This document shows positions 1-7,402 of a stretch of 15,102 nt of DNA, in pieces. Both the position numbers and the translations under genes were made by a program. The notes below the pieces were generated by a model. The model saw only the letters and a list, made by a program, of their open reading frames with translations, ran no database searches and was not told where the DNA came from. The stretch covers positions 1 to 15,102 of the forward strand of contig JAADEQ010000096.1 of the NCBI GenBank assembly GCA_013153345.1, in the 5' to 3' direction. Each line of letters starts with the position of its first letter. Position 1 is the stretch's first letter. Origin of the DNA: Campylobacterota bacterium. GTDB taxonomy: Bacteria; Campylobacterota; Campylobacteria; Campylobacterales; Sulfurovaceae.

Positions 1-75
1 TCTACCAATTGAGGCAATCTCTTTATTCTCTACTTTTACACTAGAGCTCTTAACTCGTTGAATTAATGCTATCAT
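1..75 (-). CDS. dtd: D-aminoacyl-tRNA deacylase, N-terminal part (cut by window edge)
   Basis: The minus strand from 75 to 1 encodes 25 residues beginning MIALIQRVKSSSVKVENKEI. This matches the conserved start of the DTD family, in which M-x-A-hydrophobic-x-QRV is followed by a short S/A-x-V-x-V strand and then a Gly-containing turn. The enzyme hydrolyses D-amino acids mischarged onto tRNA and acts in the cytosol as a homodimer. Only the first strand and turn are visible. The catalytic SQFTL-type and NxGPVT-type motifs would lie outside the window, so activity cannot be judged. A GAGGG Shine-Dalgarno sequence (84-80, minus) sits 4 bases before the ATG. The gene is divergent from the antiporter gene. 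The identification rests on a short stretch, but the stretch is characteristic. Confidence 0.8.
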   Translation of the reverse strand, partial: MIALIQRVKSSSVKVENKEIASIGR

Positions 76-104
76 TTTGCCCTCGTCATTTAAATAATTT
101 TTGA

Positions 105-110
105 TATAAT
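105..110 (+). promoter_or_regulatory. Candidate -10 box for the antiporter gene
   Basis: A perfect TATAAT lies in a T-rich context with no recognisable -35 box, as is usual for sigma-70 promoters of Campylobacterota. Transcription would start near 117, giving a leader of about 60 bases before the ATG at 178. On the other strand, TATTAT at 111-106 could serve as the -10 of dtd, so the two promoters may overlap. Confidence 0.5.
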
Positions 111-112
111 AG

Positions 113-133
113 TTTATCTTTTATAAAGATAAA
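113..133. repeat. Perfect A/T-rich palindrome at the antiporter transcription start (candidate operator)
   Basis: The arms TTTATCTTT (113-121) and AAAGATAAA (125-133) are perfect inverted repeats around a TAT centre. The palindrome begins 2 bases after the -10 box, so a protein bound here would block transcription initiation. Alternatively the transcript could form a weak A/U hairpin in the 5' leader. Nine-base arms make it longer than most chance palindromes, but the base composition is very AT-rich. Confidence 0.4.
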
Positions 134-177
134 GTTAGCTCTTCGCCAAAATTAATCAATTCTAAGGGTAAAATGTA

Positions 178-1782
178 ATGGATTTTGTTTTAATGGGGTT
201 TATATTAACACTTTTTATCTCTATAATTTTAAATATTATTTTAGCAAAAATAAATGTGCCAACAATTATTGGATATATTTTAACTGGAATAATCATTGCT
301 AAGCTATTTTCAATGCATACTGAACATATTGAGACTCTATCTCATATAAGTGAGCTTGGAATTGTATTTATGATGTTTATGATAGGGCTTGAGTTTTCAT
401 TTAGATACCTTTTAAAGATGAAAAAAGAGGTGTTTTTATATGGTTTTTTGGAGGTTTTTATTATAGGCTCTCTTTTTAGTATAATAATCTATCTACTTGG
501 TTTTCCAGTCCATACAGCCTTAATTTTAGGCTATACTCTCTCTTTATCCTCTACTGCAATTGTGGTAAAGATGTTAAATGTGAGTGGAGATATAAATAAG
601 CAGTATGGTAGAAAAGCGCTTGGAATATTGATTTTTCAAGATATTGCAGTAATTCCAATTATGTTAATGATTGAGATATTCTCTAAAGATGATAGCAATT
701 TGGTTCTTCAGCTTGCTAAAATTGGAATCTCTGCAGTAGTATTAATTGTGGTAATGTATATTCTTGGACGCATTCTATTTGAAAAAATCTTAACTTGGGT
801 TAGCAAACTAAGAAATGAGGAGCTATTTATTGGCTCTATCTTATTTATTGTCTTTTTTAGCTCCTATTTTGCCCATATGGTTGGATTTTCTTACTCTTTG
901 GGGGCCTTTTTGGCTGGAGTCTTAATTGCTGAGACTCACTTTAAGTATCAAATTGAAGCAGATATTGCTCCATTTAGAGATTTGCTTTTGGGGCTCTTTT
1001 TTATAACCGTTGGAATGCATCTTGACCCTATTTTTATTATTAAAAATATCGATAAGGTCCTTTTGATTTTAATCTCTATTTTAGTAATTAAGGCCCTTGG
1101 AATCTATTTGATTATTAGATTAGCAGGAGCTCAACATAGAACTAGCTTAAAGGTAGCACTTGCATTAATGCAAGTTGGAGAGTTTGCTCTAGCAGTTTTT
1201 CAAATCTCTCAATCAAAAGGACTTTTAGATGAGAATATTGCCCAACTATTAACAGCTGCAGTTGTCTTATCGATGATAATAACTCCATTTGTATTGCAAA
1301 ATCTAAAATATATTGCTGATAGATTAACAAATGAGGTAGAGAGTGATATTATTGTTGATAAGGAGTATAAGAATCATGTAATTGTAATTGGGTATGGGGG
1401 GCTTGGAAAGAAGGTTGTAAAGCAGCTAAAACAAAAGGGGGTAGAGTATGTAATTATTGAGCAAGATTATAATTTGGTAAATGAGGGATTGAAGGAGAAT
1501 GAACCAATCTATCTTGCAAATGCTGCTAAGAGAGAGATTTTAGAGAAGCTAAATATAAAAGATGCCTGCTCTGTTGTTGTTGCAATTAGCCACTTTAAGA
1601 AAAAGAGATTAATTTGTGATATCTTAAATGATTTTAATTTTCATATTAATATTGTAACCGTAGCAAGCGATTCCAAAGAGAAAGAGATACTTGAGTTTGA
1701 GCTTGATATTGAAAATATTATTGTAGATAATGAGGAGATTTCAAAAATTATTGTTCAAAAGGCGATGAGGTGTGAGTTATAA
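178..1782 (+). CDS. KefB/KefC-type monovalent cation:proton antiporter with a nucleotide-binding domain
   Basis: This is a 534-residue inner-membrane protein of the CPA2 family. Residues 1 to about 378 form some 12-13 hydrophobic helices. They include the SLSSTAIVVKM segment (122-132) and the FQD motif (153-155), whose acidic residue carries the transported ion in this family. After a short linker, residues 399 to about 525 form a TrkA-N (RCK) Rossmann domain starting VIVIGYGGLGK (401-411), which should bind NAD(H) or a related nucleotide and gate the channel. No TrkA-C domain follows. The family exchanges K+ or Na+ for protons; the ion here cannot be read from sequence. AAGGG (164-168) lies 9 bases before the ATG, and an ATG-TAA start-stop pair overlaps that ATG. 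The 3' end overlaps the convergent YigZ-family gene by 35 bases. No KefF/KefG-type ancillary gene is adjacent. Confidence 0.88.
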   Translation: MDFVLMGFILTLFISIILNIILAKINVPTIIGYILTGIIIAKLFSMHTEHIETLSHISELGIVFMMFMIGLEFSFRYLLKMKKEVFLYGFLEVFIIGSLFSIIIYLLGFPVHTALILGYTLSLSSTAIVVKMLNVSGDINKQYGRKALGILIFQDIAVIPIMLMIEIFSKDDSNLVLQLAKIGISAVVLIVVMYILGRILFEKILTWVSKLRNEELFIGSILFIVFFSSYFAHMVGFSYSLGAFLAGVLIAETHFKYQIEADIAPFRDLLLGLFFITVGMHLDPIFIIKNIDKVLLILISILVIKALGIYLIIRLAGAQHRTSLKVALALMQVGEFALAVFQISQSKGLLDENIAQLLTAAVVLSMIITPFVLQNLKYIADRLTNEVESDIIVDKEYKNHVIVIGYGGLGKKVVKQLKQKGVEYVIIEQDYNLVNEGLKENEPIYLANAAKREILEKLNIKDACSVVVAISHFKKKRLICDILNDFNFHINIVTVASDSKEKEILEFELDIENIIVDNEEISKIIVQKAMRCEL

Positions 1783-2320
1783 GCTCTTTAAGCTTCTCTT
1801 TTGAGGCTCTAATTTTATAAACAATCTTATCTTCTAAAAATTCTCTTTTTATATCTTTTATATTAAGCTCTTTTAAATTATATTCAAAAGCTCTTTGATT
1901 TTTATAAGAGATTTTAAACTCTTTAATAGACTCTTTTTCATAAGCAATTATGTTTGCACTATCTATTACACTATTTGCAGCCTTTGCATAGGCTCTTGCC
2001 ATTCCTCCAACCCCAAGTTTTATCCCACCAAAATATCTAATAGTAATTATTGCACAATTAATTAGCTCTTTTCCTCTTAAAACTTTTAGCGTTGGAACTC
2101 CTGCAGCCCCTTTTGGCTCACCATCATCACTGCTTCTTTCAACTATTTGATTAAACTCATTTAACTCTCTAAAAGCATATACTATATGATTTGCCTTAAT
2201 ATGCTTCTTTTTAAGCTCCTCTTTTAAAGATTCAAACTGATTAATTGGCACTAAAAAAGAGATAAATTTAGATTTTTTTACCTCTATTTCGCTTTTATAA
2301 ATCTCTTTAACTTCATACAT
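1748..2320 (-). CDS. YigZ/IMPACT family protein (UPF0029)
   Basis: This 190-residue protein has the usual length of bacterial YigZ proteins. The N-terminal UPF0029/Impact domain (about 1-120) carries two family signatures: SDDGEPKGAAG (64-74) and RYFGGIKLGVGGMARAY (95-111). The remaining 70 residues fit the small C-terminal DUF1949-type domain. The biochemical role of bacterial members is not settled. Eukaryotic IMPACT regulates the Gcn2 kinase, and the fold resembles the ribosomal protein S5/EF-G domain IV type, so a link to translation is only an inference. It is the last gene of the minus-strand cluster: its ATG starts one base after the hemB stop, implying translational coupling because no good Shine-Dalgarno sequence is visible. 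The last 11 codons and the stop are antisense to the end of the antiporter gene. Confidence 0.88.
   Translation of the reverse strand: MYEVKEIYKSEIEVKKSKFISFLVPINQFESLKEELKKKHIKANHIVYAFRELNEFNQIVERSSDDGEPKGAAGVPTLKVLRGKELINCAIITIRYFGGIKLGVGGMARAYAKAANSVIDSANIIAYEKESIKEFKISYKNQRAFEYNLKELNIKDIKREFLEDKIVYKIRASKEKLKELITHTSSPFEQ
1781..1802 (+). terminator. Weak hairpin plus U-rich tract after the antiporter gene
   Basis: AAGCT (1781-1785) pairs with AGCTT (1791-1795) around a 5-base loop, followed by CTCTTTT. The stem is only 5 base pairs and lies within the opposite-strand coding sequence, so this is at best an inefficient terminator. No better hairpin was seen in this convergent junction for either strand. 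Confidence 0.22.
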
Positions 2321-2321
2321 C

Positions 2322-3293
2322 TTAGCAGTTTAATATTTTTGCTGCCTCTTTTGCATGATAGCTAATAATAATATCAGCTCCAGCTCTTTTAAAGCTAATT
2401 AGAGTCTCCATCATAACTTTCTCATAATCAATTACTCCAGCGCGAGCTGCCATCTTTAACATTGAGTACTCTCCACTAACATTATATACTGCAAGTGGCA
2501 AAAGAGTTCTTTCTCTAATATCTCTAATAATATCTAAATATGCAAGCGCTGGCTTTACCATTAAAATATCAGCTCCCTCTTTTTCATCTTCAAGGCTTTC
2601 AAGTATTGCTTCATTTCTATTTGCAGGATTCATCTGATAGCTTCTTCTATCTCCAAAACTTGGAGCAGACTCAGCAACATCACGAAATGGGCCATAATAT
2701 GCGCTTGCAAATTTTGTTGAATAGCTCATTATTGGAATATGTGAATACCCAGCACTATCAAGAGCCTCTCTTAGAGTTTTTATCATCCCATCCATCATTC
2801 CACTTGGAGCAATCATATCTGCACCCATTTTTGCATGAATTAGAGCCTGTTTTGCAAGATTTTGAAGCGTTATATCATTATCAACGCTATTTAATCTTGG
2901 ATTTAATACCCCACAATGGCCATGGTCTGTATATTCACAAAAACACAAATCAGTAACTACAAAGATATCTGGATGAGCCTTTTTTATCTCTTTTAGTGCA
3001 GTTGCAATAATTCCATGCTCACATAATGCATCACTTCCAACACTATCTTTAATATCTGGAATTCCAAATAAAATTATAGCTTTAATTCCAAGCTTTTTTA
3101 GCTCATCACACTCTTTAATAATCTCATCAATACTCATCTGATAGACCCCTGGCATTGAGTCTACCTCTTTTTTAATATTCTCTCCGCTTCTAACAAATAA
3201 AGGATAGATAAAATCATTAACGCTTAAATGTGTCTCTTGCAATAAATCTCTTAAAGTCTCGTTATATCTTTTTCTTCTAAATCTAGTAAACAT
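2322..3293 (-). CDS. hemB: Delta-aminolevulinic acid dehydratase (porphobilinogen synthase)
   Basis: This enzyme condenses two 5-aminolevulinate molecules to porphobilinogen, the first common step of haem and sirohaem synthesis, in the cytosol. The protein is 323 residues, the normal family length, and is complete. The two active-site lysines are in MSYSTKFAS (K194) and [12 protein letters not shown] (K247, the Schiff-base lysine). A zinc site of the cysteine type is intact: C117, C119 and C127 in [15 protein letters not shown]. This indicates a zinc-dependent catalytic site rather than the Asp-rich magnesium type. The ATG lies 8 bases after AGGAG (3306-3302, minus) and overlaps the end of the radical SAM gene by 11 bases, so translation is likely coupled. 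Neighbours have no direct pathway link to haem synthesis. Confidence 0.97.
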   Translation of the reverse strand: MFTRFRRKRYNETLRDLLQETHLSVNDFIYPLFVRSGENIKKEVDSMPGVYQMSIDEIIKECDELKKLGIKAIILFGIPDIKDSVGSDALCEHGIIATALKEIKKAHPDIFVVTDLCFCEYTDHGHCGVLNPRLNSVDNDITLQNLAKQALIHAKMGADMIAPSGMMDGMIKTLREALDSAGYSHIPIMSYSTKFASAYYGPFRDVAESAPSFGDRRSYQMNPANRNEAILESLEDEKEGADILMVKPALAYLDIIRDIRERTLLPLAVYNVSGEYSMLKMAARAGVIDYEKVMMETLISFKRAGADIIISYHAKEAAKILNC

Positions 3294-4239
3294 ATCCTCT
3301 TCTCCTTAGCGCTTTTTTAATTTGAGCCATTTGATAGTTCTTATCCTCCCCACACCAACTTGGAGCTAAGAGGCTACTATCTTTAATTCCAGCAGTTACT
3401 CTCTGAATAATTATCTCTTTTGGCATCATATCAATTGCCTCAACTAAAACATCAATATACTCTTGCATTGAAATTGGCTTAAATTCTCCTCTTAAATACT
3501 CATTTGCTAAAATCGTATTTTTAACAACATATAATGGATGAAATTTAACGCTATCAATTCCCATCTCATAGCTCTCATATGCGCTTTTTAGCATCATCTC
3601 TTTATTTTCACCCGGCAATCCAAAAATAAGATGCCCACAAACATTTAGATTATATCTTTTTGCCCTTTTGATTGCATCTTTAATGCTCTTTACATCATGG
3701 CCTCTATTAATTCTTTTTAATGTCTCATCAAAAGTTGATTGAATTCCAAACTCAATCCAAACCTCTTTTGTTTTGCTAAGCTCACTTAAATACTCTAAAA
3801 CCTCATCCTCAACACTATCACTTCTTGTGCCAATACTAATTCCAATAATATCTTTTTGATTTAGTGCAGTCTCATAAAGAGTCTTTAGCGTATCAAATGG
3901 GGCATAGGTGTTTGTAAATGCTTGAAAATAGGCAATATATTTTTTAATTTTTAGCTTTTTTTGAAACTGAAGCTTATTTTGCTTAATTTGCAAAATTACT
4001 TGAGCAATCTGCTTATTTAATATTGGATTTTCTTTTGAATTTAAATTTAAAAAGATTTTATCTTTATTTTTTGCCAAGTTTGGGCTAAAAGAGTCATTTA
4101 GACAAAAAGTACATCCCCCTTTTGCTACACTTCCATCAATATTTGGGCAGGTAAATCCACCAATTGCTAAAGGAATTTTTTTTACTCTAAAGCCATACTT
4201 TTCTTTTAAATATTTTCCAAAAGTTCTTATCTTTTTCAT
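3283..4239 (-). CDS. Radical SAM protein of the YhcC family (TIGR01212 type)
   Basis: This 318-residue protein has an N-terminal iron-sulfur motif with spacing C-x11-C-x2-C (C31, C43, C46). That spacing, within FTCPNIDG and [10 protein letters not shown], is typical of the YhcC/TIGR01212 subfamily rather than the ordinary CxxxCxxC. The rest fits a radical SAM barrel: [33 protein letters not shown] and HLIFGLPGE follow in the expected order, and the C-terminal part includes [10 protein letters not shown]. The subfamily belongs to the Elp3-like radical SAM proteins by sequence, but its substrate is unknown to me. The start ATG shares ATGA with the stop of purF (4-base overlap), and GGAG lies 4 bases upstream. 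The protein is lysine-rich around 67-100, where the sequence is variable. Confidence 0.88.
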   Translation of the reverse strand: MKKIRTFGKYLKEKYGFRVKKIPLAIGGFTCPNIDGSVAKGGCTFCLNDSFSPNLAKNKDKIFLNLNSKENPILNKQIAQVILQIKQNKLQFQKKLKIKKYIAYFQAFTNTYAPFDTLKTLYETALNQKDIIGISIGTRSDSVEDEVLEYLSELSKTKEVWIEFGIQSTFDETLKRINRGHDVKSIKDAIKRAKRYNLNVCGHLIFGLPGENKEMMLKSAYESYEMGIDSVKFHPLYVVKNTILANEYLRGEFKPISMQEYIDVLVEAIDMMPKEIIIQRVTAGIKDSSLLAPSWCGEDKNYQMAQIKKALRRRGYVY

Positions 4240-5606
4240 CTTACTCCGCTACAATCAAGTGAATCTGCACATCCTCCTGCAAAATAGTCTCCATCAAAAC
4301 TAACAAGAGAGTATTTTCTATCACGCCCAAGCCCCTCAATTAACCCTTCAATAGTTAAAAATCCAACACTCTCAGCTCCAATTTTTTTTGCAATCTCCTC
4401 TGGAGTTAAAGAGTTTGAGATAAGCTCCTCTTTTGTTGGAGTATCAATTCCATAGCGGCAAGGATATTTAATCTCAGGGGCTGCAATTCTCATATGCACC
4501 TCTTTTGCTCCTGCCTCTTTTAGCATCTTTACAATAAGTCTTGAGGTTGTTCCTCTAACAAGCGAATCATCAATTATTGCAACTTTTTTACCCTCAATTA
4601 GATGTTTTATTGGAGAGAGCTTTAGTTTTACCTTAAGGTCTCTAATTTGCTGAGTTGGCTCAATAAAGGTTCTTCCAACATAGTGGTTTCTAACAATTGC
4701 CATCTCAAATGGCCTATTTAGCCCTTTTGCATAACCCATAGCAGCTGCCACTCCGCTATCAGGAACTGGAATTACAATATCAACATCAGCTGGCTGCTCT
4801 TTTGCTAATACTTTTCCACATCTAACGCGCGTCTCATATACATTTTTTCCATCAATAACGCTATCTGGTCTTGCAAAATAGATATACTCAAATGCACATG
4901 GTCTAAAATCTGGCTCATATAGCTGAATCGATTCTGGCTCTTTATCTTTTTCAAAAATTAGCATCTCTCCAGGTCTTACATCTCTAATAAATTTTGCTCC
5001 AACCAAATCAAACGCACAAGTCTCACTTGCTACAATATATCCCCCATCTGGCAATCTTCCAAGACTAAGAGGCCTAATTCCAAATCTATCTCTAATTACA
5101 AACATTTTGCTTCTGCTTTGAATTACCAAACAATAAGCCCCCTCAATCTTATCAATTGCATCTGTAATTCTATCAATAAGCTTTTCTTTTTGGCTCTTTG
5201 CAATTAGATGCACAATATTTTCTGTATCCATAAAGGTTTGAAAGATTGCACCTTTATTAATTAGCTCTTGGCGAACCTCTTCTTTATTGGTTAAGTTTCC
5301 ATTATGCGCTATTGCAATCTCTCCAAGCTTATATCTTGCAAATACAGGCTGAGCATCTAAGACTGAATCTTTTCCTGCAGTTGAGTATCTATTATGCCCT
5401 ATTGCACACTCTCCTTTTAATACCTCAAAACTCTTCTCATCAAAAACCTCAGTTACAAGTCCTCTATTTTTTATTAGTGAAATTGTTTTTCCATTTGAAG
5501 CTGCAATTCCGCTTGACTCTTGGCCGCGATGCTGCATTGCAAAGAGTGCATAATAAGCAATCTTTGAAGCATCCTTGCTTCCATATACTCCAACAACTGC
5601 ACACAT
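4236..5606 (-). CDS. purF: Amidophosphoribosyltransferase (glutamine PRPP amidotransferase)
   Basis: This enzyme catalyses the committed first step of purine synthesis, transferring ammonia from glutamine to PRPP to give phosphoribosylamine. The 456-residue protein starts MCAVVGVYG, so the catalytic N-terminal Cys2 is exposed after Met removal and there is no propeptide. The glutaminase domain (about 2-235) has MQHRGQESSGI (24-34), GHNRYST (70-76) and HNGNLTN (101-107). The phosphoribosyltransferase domain follows, with PRPP loop VAIIDDSLVRGTTS (342-355). C237 (RPCAFEYIYFARPDS), C383 (PCRYGIDTP), C446 and C452 fit the oxygen-sensitive [4Fe-4S] type known from Bacillus subtilis; E. coli PurF lacks the cluster. 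AAGGAG (5623-5618, minus) lies 11 bases before the start and overlaps the dapB stop. The Met-Cys requirement fixes the start. Confidence 0.97.
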   Translation of the reverse strand: MCAVVGVYGSKDASKIAYYALFAMQHRGQESSGIAASNGKTISLIKNRGLVTEVFDEKSFEVLKGECAIGHNRYSTAGKDSVLDAQPVFARYKLGEIAIAHNGNLTNKEEVRQELINKGAIFQTFMDTENIVHLIAKSQKEKLIDRITDAIDKIEGAYCLVIQSRSKMFVIRDRFGIRPLSLGRLPDGGYIVASETCAFDLVGAKFIRDVRPGEMLIFEKDKEPESIQLYEPDFRPCAFEYIYFARPDSVIDGKNVYETRVRCGKVLAKEQPADVDIVIPVPDSGVAAAMGYAKGLNRPFEMAIVRNHYVGRTFIEPTQQIRDLKVKLKLSPIKHLIEGKKVAIIDDSLVRGTTSRLIVKMLKEAGAKEVHMRIAAPEIKYPCRYGIDTPTKEELISNSLTPEEIAKKIGAESVGFLTIEGLIEGLGRDRKYSLVSFDGDYFAGGCADSLDCSGVR

Positions 5607-5621
5607 ATTTAATACTGCTCC

Positions 5622-6389
5622 TTAAATACCAATTGCATCATTTATACTATATAGCCCTTTTGGCTGATTTATTAGCCACTTAGCTCCTTTAATTGCACCT
5701 TTTGAAAAGGTCTCTCTGCTTGTTGCAGTGTGAGTTAGCTCAATAAACTCTCCATCATTATAAAATCCAACCGTATGGCGCCCAACAATATCTCCGCCAC
5801 GAAGCGCCATTACTGCAATCTCATCTTTACTTCTTGGCCCAATTTGCCCATCTCTTCCACTAACTCTTACCTTATCAATATCAAGCCCTCTTCCTTTTGC
5901 TGCAAACTCTGCTAAGGTTAGGGCTGTTCCACTTGGAGCATCAACTTTATGGCGATGGTGCATCTCAACAATCTCAATATCAAAATCTCTTAATTTGCTT
6001 GAGACCTCTTTTACAAGCTTTTTTAAAAGCGCAATTCCAACTGACATATTTGAAGAGTAAAGAACTGGTGCAACTTTGCTTGCTTCAACTAAAAGATTTT
6101 GTTGATGCTTTGTTAGCCCTGTTGTTGCAACTACTATTGGAGTTGGAGTTTTAATAACCTCTTCACATAGCGCCTCAGTTGCTTTTGGCGCTGAAAAATC
6201 AATTATAACATCAGATTCTTTTACTAAAGTAGCAATATCATTTGTTACAATTGTATCTTTTGGAATATCAACTTTTAAATCATCATAAACATGCACAACA
6301 TGCAGTTTTAAATCGCTATCTTGAGAGATATTTTTAATTAAATGCTCTCCCATTCTACCAGTGCTTCCTAAAAGTCCAACTTTAATCAT
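5622..6389 (-). CDS. dapB: 4-hydroxy-tetrahydrodipicolinate reductase
   Basis: DapB reduces hydroxy-tetrahydrodipicolinate with NAD(P)H in the diaminopimelate/lysine pathway, supplying peptidoglycan and lysine. I place the start at 6389, giving 255 residues. The reading frame stays open upstream to an ATG at 6440, but the protein start MIKVGLLGSTGRMG is the canonical nucleotide-binding beginning (GxxGxxG at 8-14). AGGAG (6401-6397, minus) also sits 7 bases before this ATG, while the extra 17 residues would lie inside trxB. The catalytic segment EMHHRHKVDAPSGTAL (142-157) supplies the general acid/base histidine (H144) and lysine (K148). The C-terminal part has GRDGQIGPR and GGDIVGRHTV. The gene overlaps the end of trxB by 8 bases and precedes purF by 15 bases. 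The protein is complete and of normal length. Confidence 0.96.
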   Translation of the reverse strand: MIKVGLLGSTGRMGEHLIKNISQDSDLKLHVVHVYDDLKVDIPKDTIVTNDIATLVKESDVIIDFSAPKATEALCEEVIKTPTPIVVATTGLTKHQQNLLVEASKVAPVLYSSNMSVGIALLKKLVKEVSSKLRDFDIEIVEMHHRHKVDAPSGTALTLAEFAAKGRGLDIDKVRVSGRDGQIGPRSKDEIAVMALRGGDIVGRHTVGFYNDGEFIELTHTATSRETFSKGAIKGAKWLINQPKGLYSINDAIGI

Positions 6390-7326
6390 CAAAATGCTCC
6401 TGAATATAATGTAGTGCTTCCATTCCAGCAGTTGCCCCATCTCCAGCAGCGCAAACTACCTGTTTTGGAGCATCAACTCTAACATCTCCAGCTGCAAATA
6501 GCCCCTTTAGAGAAGTGTGCATCTTTAAATCAACAATAACTTCGCCATTTTCATTTACATCACAAATAAAGCTTCCATCCTCTTTTTTTAATACTTTATT
6601 ATTTACTTCCGTTCCAACAAATACAAAAAGCCCTGGAACCTTTAGGTCAATAATTTTTCCCTCTTGCTCAATTATAATACCTTCTAGTCCCATCTCATTT
6701 CCATAAGCCTCTTTAATAGTAGCATTTAGGATAAATTCAATATTTTCTCTCTTTTTAGCTCTCTCAATGGTTGGAGGAGCTGCACGAAACTTATCTCTTC
6801 TATGAATCACATATACCTTTTTGCAGATATTTGATAGATAAATTGCCTCTTCAAGGGCAGTATCTCCACCTCCAAGCACAGCTACCTCTTTATCTTTATA
6901 AAAAAATCCATCACAAGTTGCACAAGTGCTAATTCCCTTTCCAAAAAACTCATCTTCCCCTTTAAAGCCAGCTTTTTTTGGCTTTGAGCCAGTTGCCACA
7001 ATAACAGCTCTTGCTTCAACCTCACCACTATCTGTTTTTATCTTAAAGATATCACCCTCTTTTGAGATAGAAATCACTTCACTCATTTGGTGCTTTAACC
7101 CAAAGTGCATTGCTTGCTTAACCCAAGGCTCCATTAACTCCATTCCAGTAATTGGGGGGTCTTCTCTAAATACTCCAGGATAGTTTTCTATTTCACTACT
7201 TTGAGTAATTTGGCCTCCAGGCATTCCAACTTCAAACATCACAACATCTTTAAGACCACCTCTAGTTGAATATAACCCCGCAGTAAGTCCAGCTGGACCT
7301 CCACCAATAATTGCTAAGTTAAGCAT
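6382..7326 (-). CDS. trxB: Thioredoxin reductase (NADPH)
   Basis: This is a 314-residue flavoprotein that transfers electrons from NADPH through FAD to a redox-active disulfide and on to thioredoxin in the cytosol. The FAD-binding start IIGGGPAGLTAGLY occupies residues 6-19. The active-site CATC is at 135-138. The NADPH domain shows LGGGDTALEEA (151-161) and HRRDKFRA (175-182). The C-terminal FAD motif is GLFAAGDVR followed by an Ala-Gly-rich helix, so both domains are intact and the protein is the low-molecular-weight bacterial type. AAAGGA (7338-7333, minus) lies 6 bases before the ATG. It directly follows its substrate gene trxA (76-base gap), and dapB starts inside its last codons, so expression with the downstream cluster is likely. 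Function is well supported. Confidence 0.97.
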   Translation of the reverse strand: MLNLAIIGGGPAGLTAGLYSTRGGLKDVVMFEVGMPGGQITQSSEIENYPGVFREDPPITGMELMEPWVKQAMHFGLKHQMSEVISISKEGDIFKIKTDSGEVEARAVIVATGSKPKKAGFKGEDEFFGKGISTCATCDGFFYKDKEVAVLGGGDTALEEAIYLSNICKKVYVIHRRDKFRAAPPTIERAKKRENIEFILNATIKEAYGNEMGLEGIIIEQEGKIIDLKVPGLFVFVGTEVNNKVLKKEDGSFICDVNENGEVIVDLKMHTSLKGLFAAGDVRVDAPKQVVCAAGDGATAGMEALHYIQEHFDD

Positions 7327-7372
7327 AATCTATCCTTTATATATTTATAACAATATCTACACTATAGAGATT

Positions 7373-7397
7373 ATTATAAATATACCCCAAAAAGGGG
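7373..7397 (-). promoter_or_regulatory. Small GC hairpin and possible -10 box between trxA and trxB
   Basis: CCCC (7385-7388) and GGGG (7394-7397) can pair across a 5-base A-rich loop just after the trxA stop. On the minus-strand transcript the stem is followed by UAUAUUUAUAAU rather than a pure U run, so termination would be partial at best. It might lower trxB transcription relative to trxA or protect the trxA 3' end. A TATAAT at 7378-7373 (minus) could be an extra promoter for trxB. Both readings are tentative. Confidence 0.3.
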
Positions 7398-7402
7398 AGA
7401 GA

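Noticed and set aside
5312..5683. Long open frame antisense to purF (123 codons)
   Set aside because: It lies opposite a well-supported gene, has Leu/Gln-rich composition typical of the reverse complement of AT-rich coding sequence, and matches no family. The same applies to antisense frames at 1142-1330, 2540-2956, 5897-6154, 6515-6706, 6926-7183, 9892-10095 and 14119-14421.
6390..6440. N-terminal extension of DapB by 17 residues from the ATG at 6440
   Set aside because: The extension lies within trxB, lacks family similarity, and a good AGGAG precedes the ATG at 6389, where the canonical MIKVGLLG start is found.
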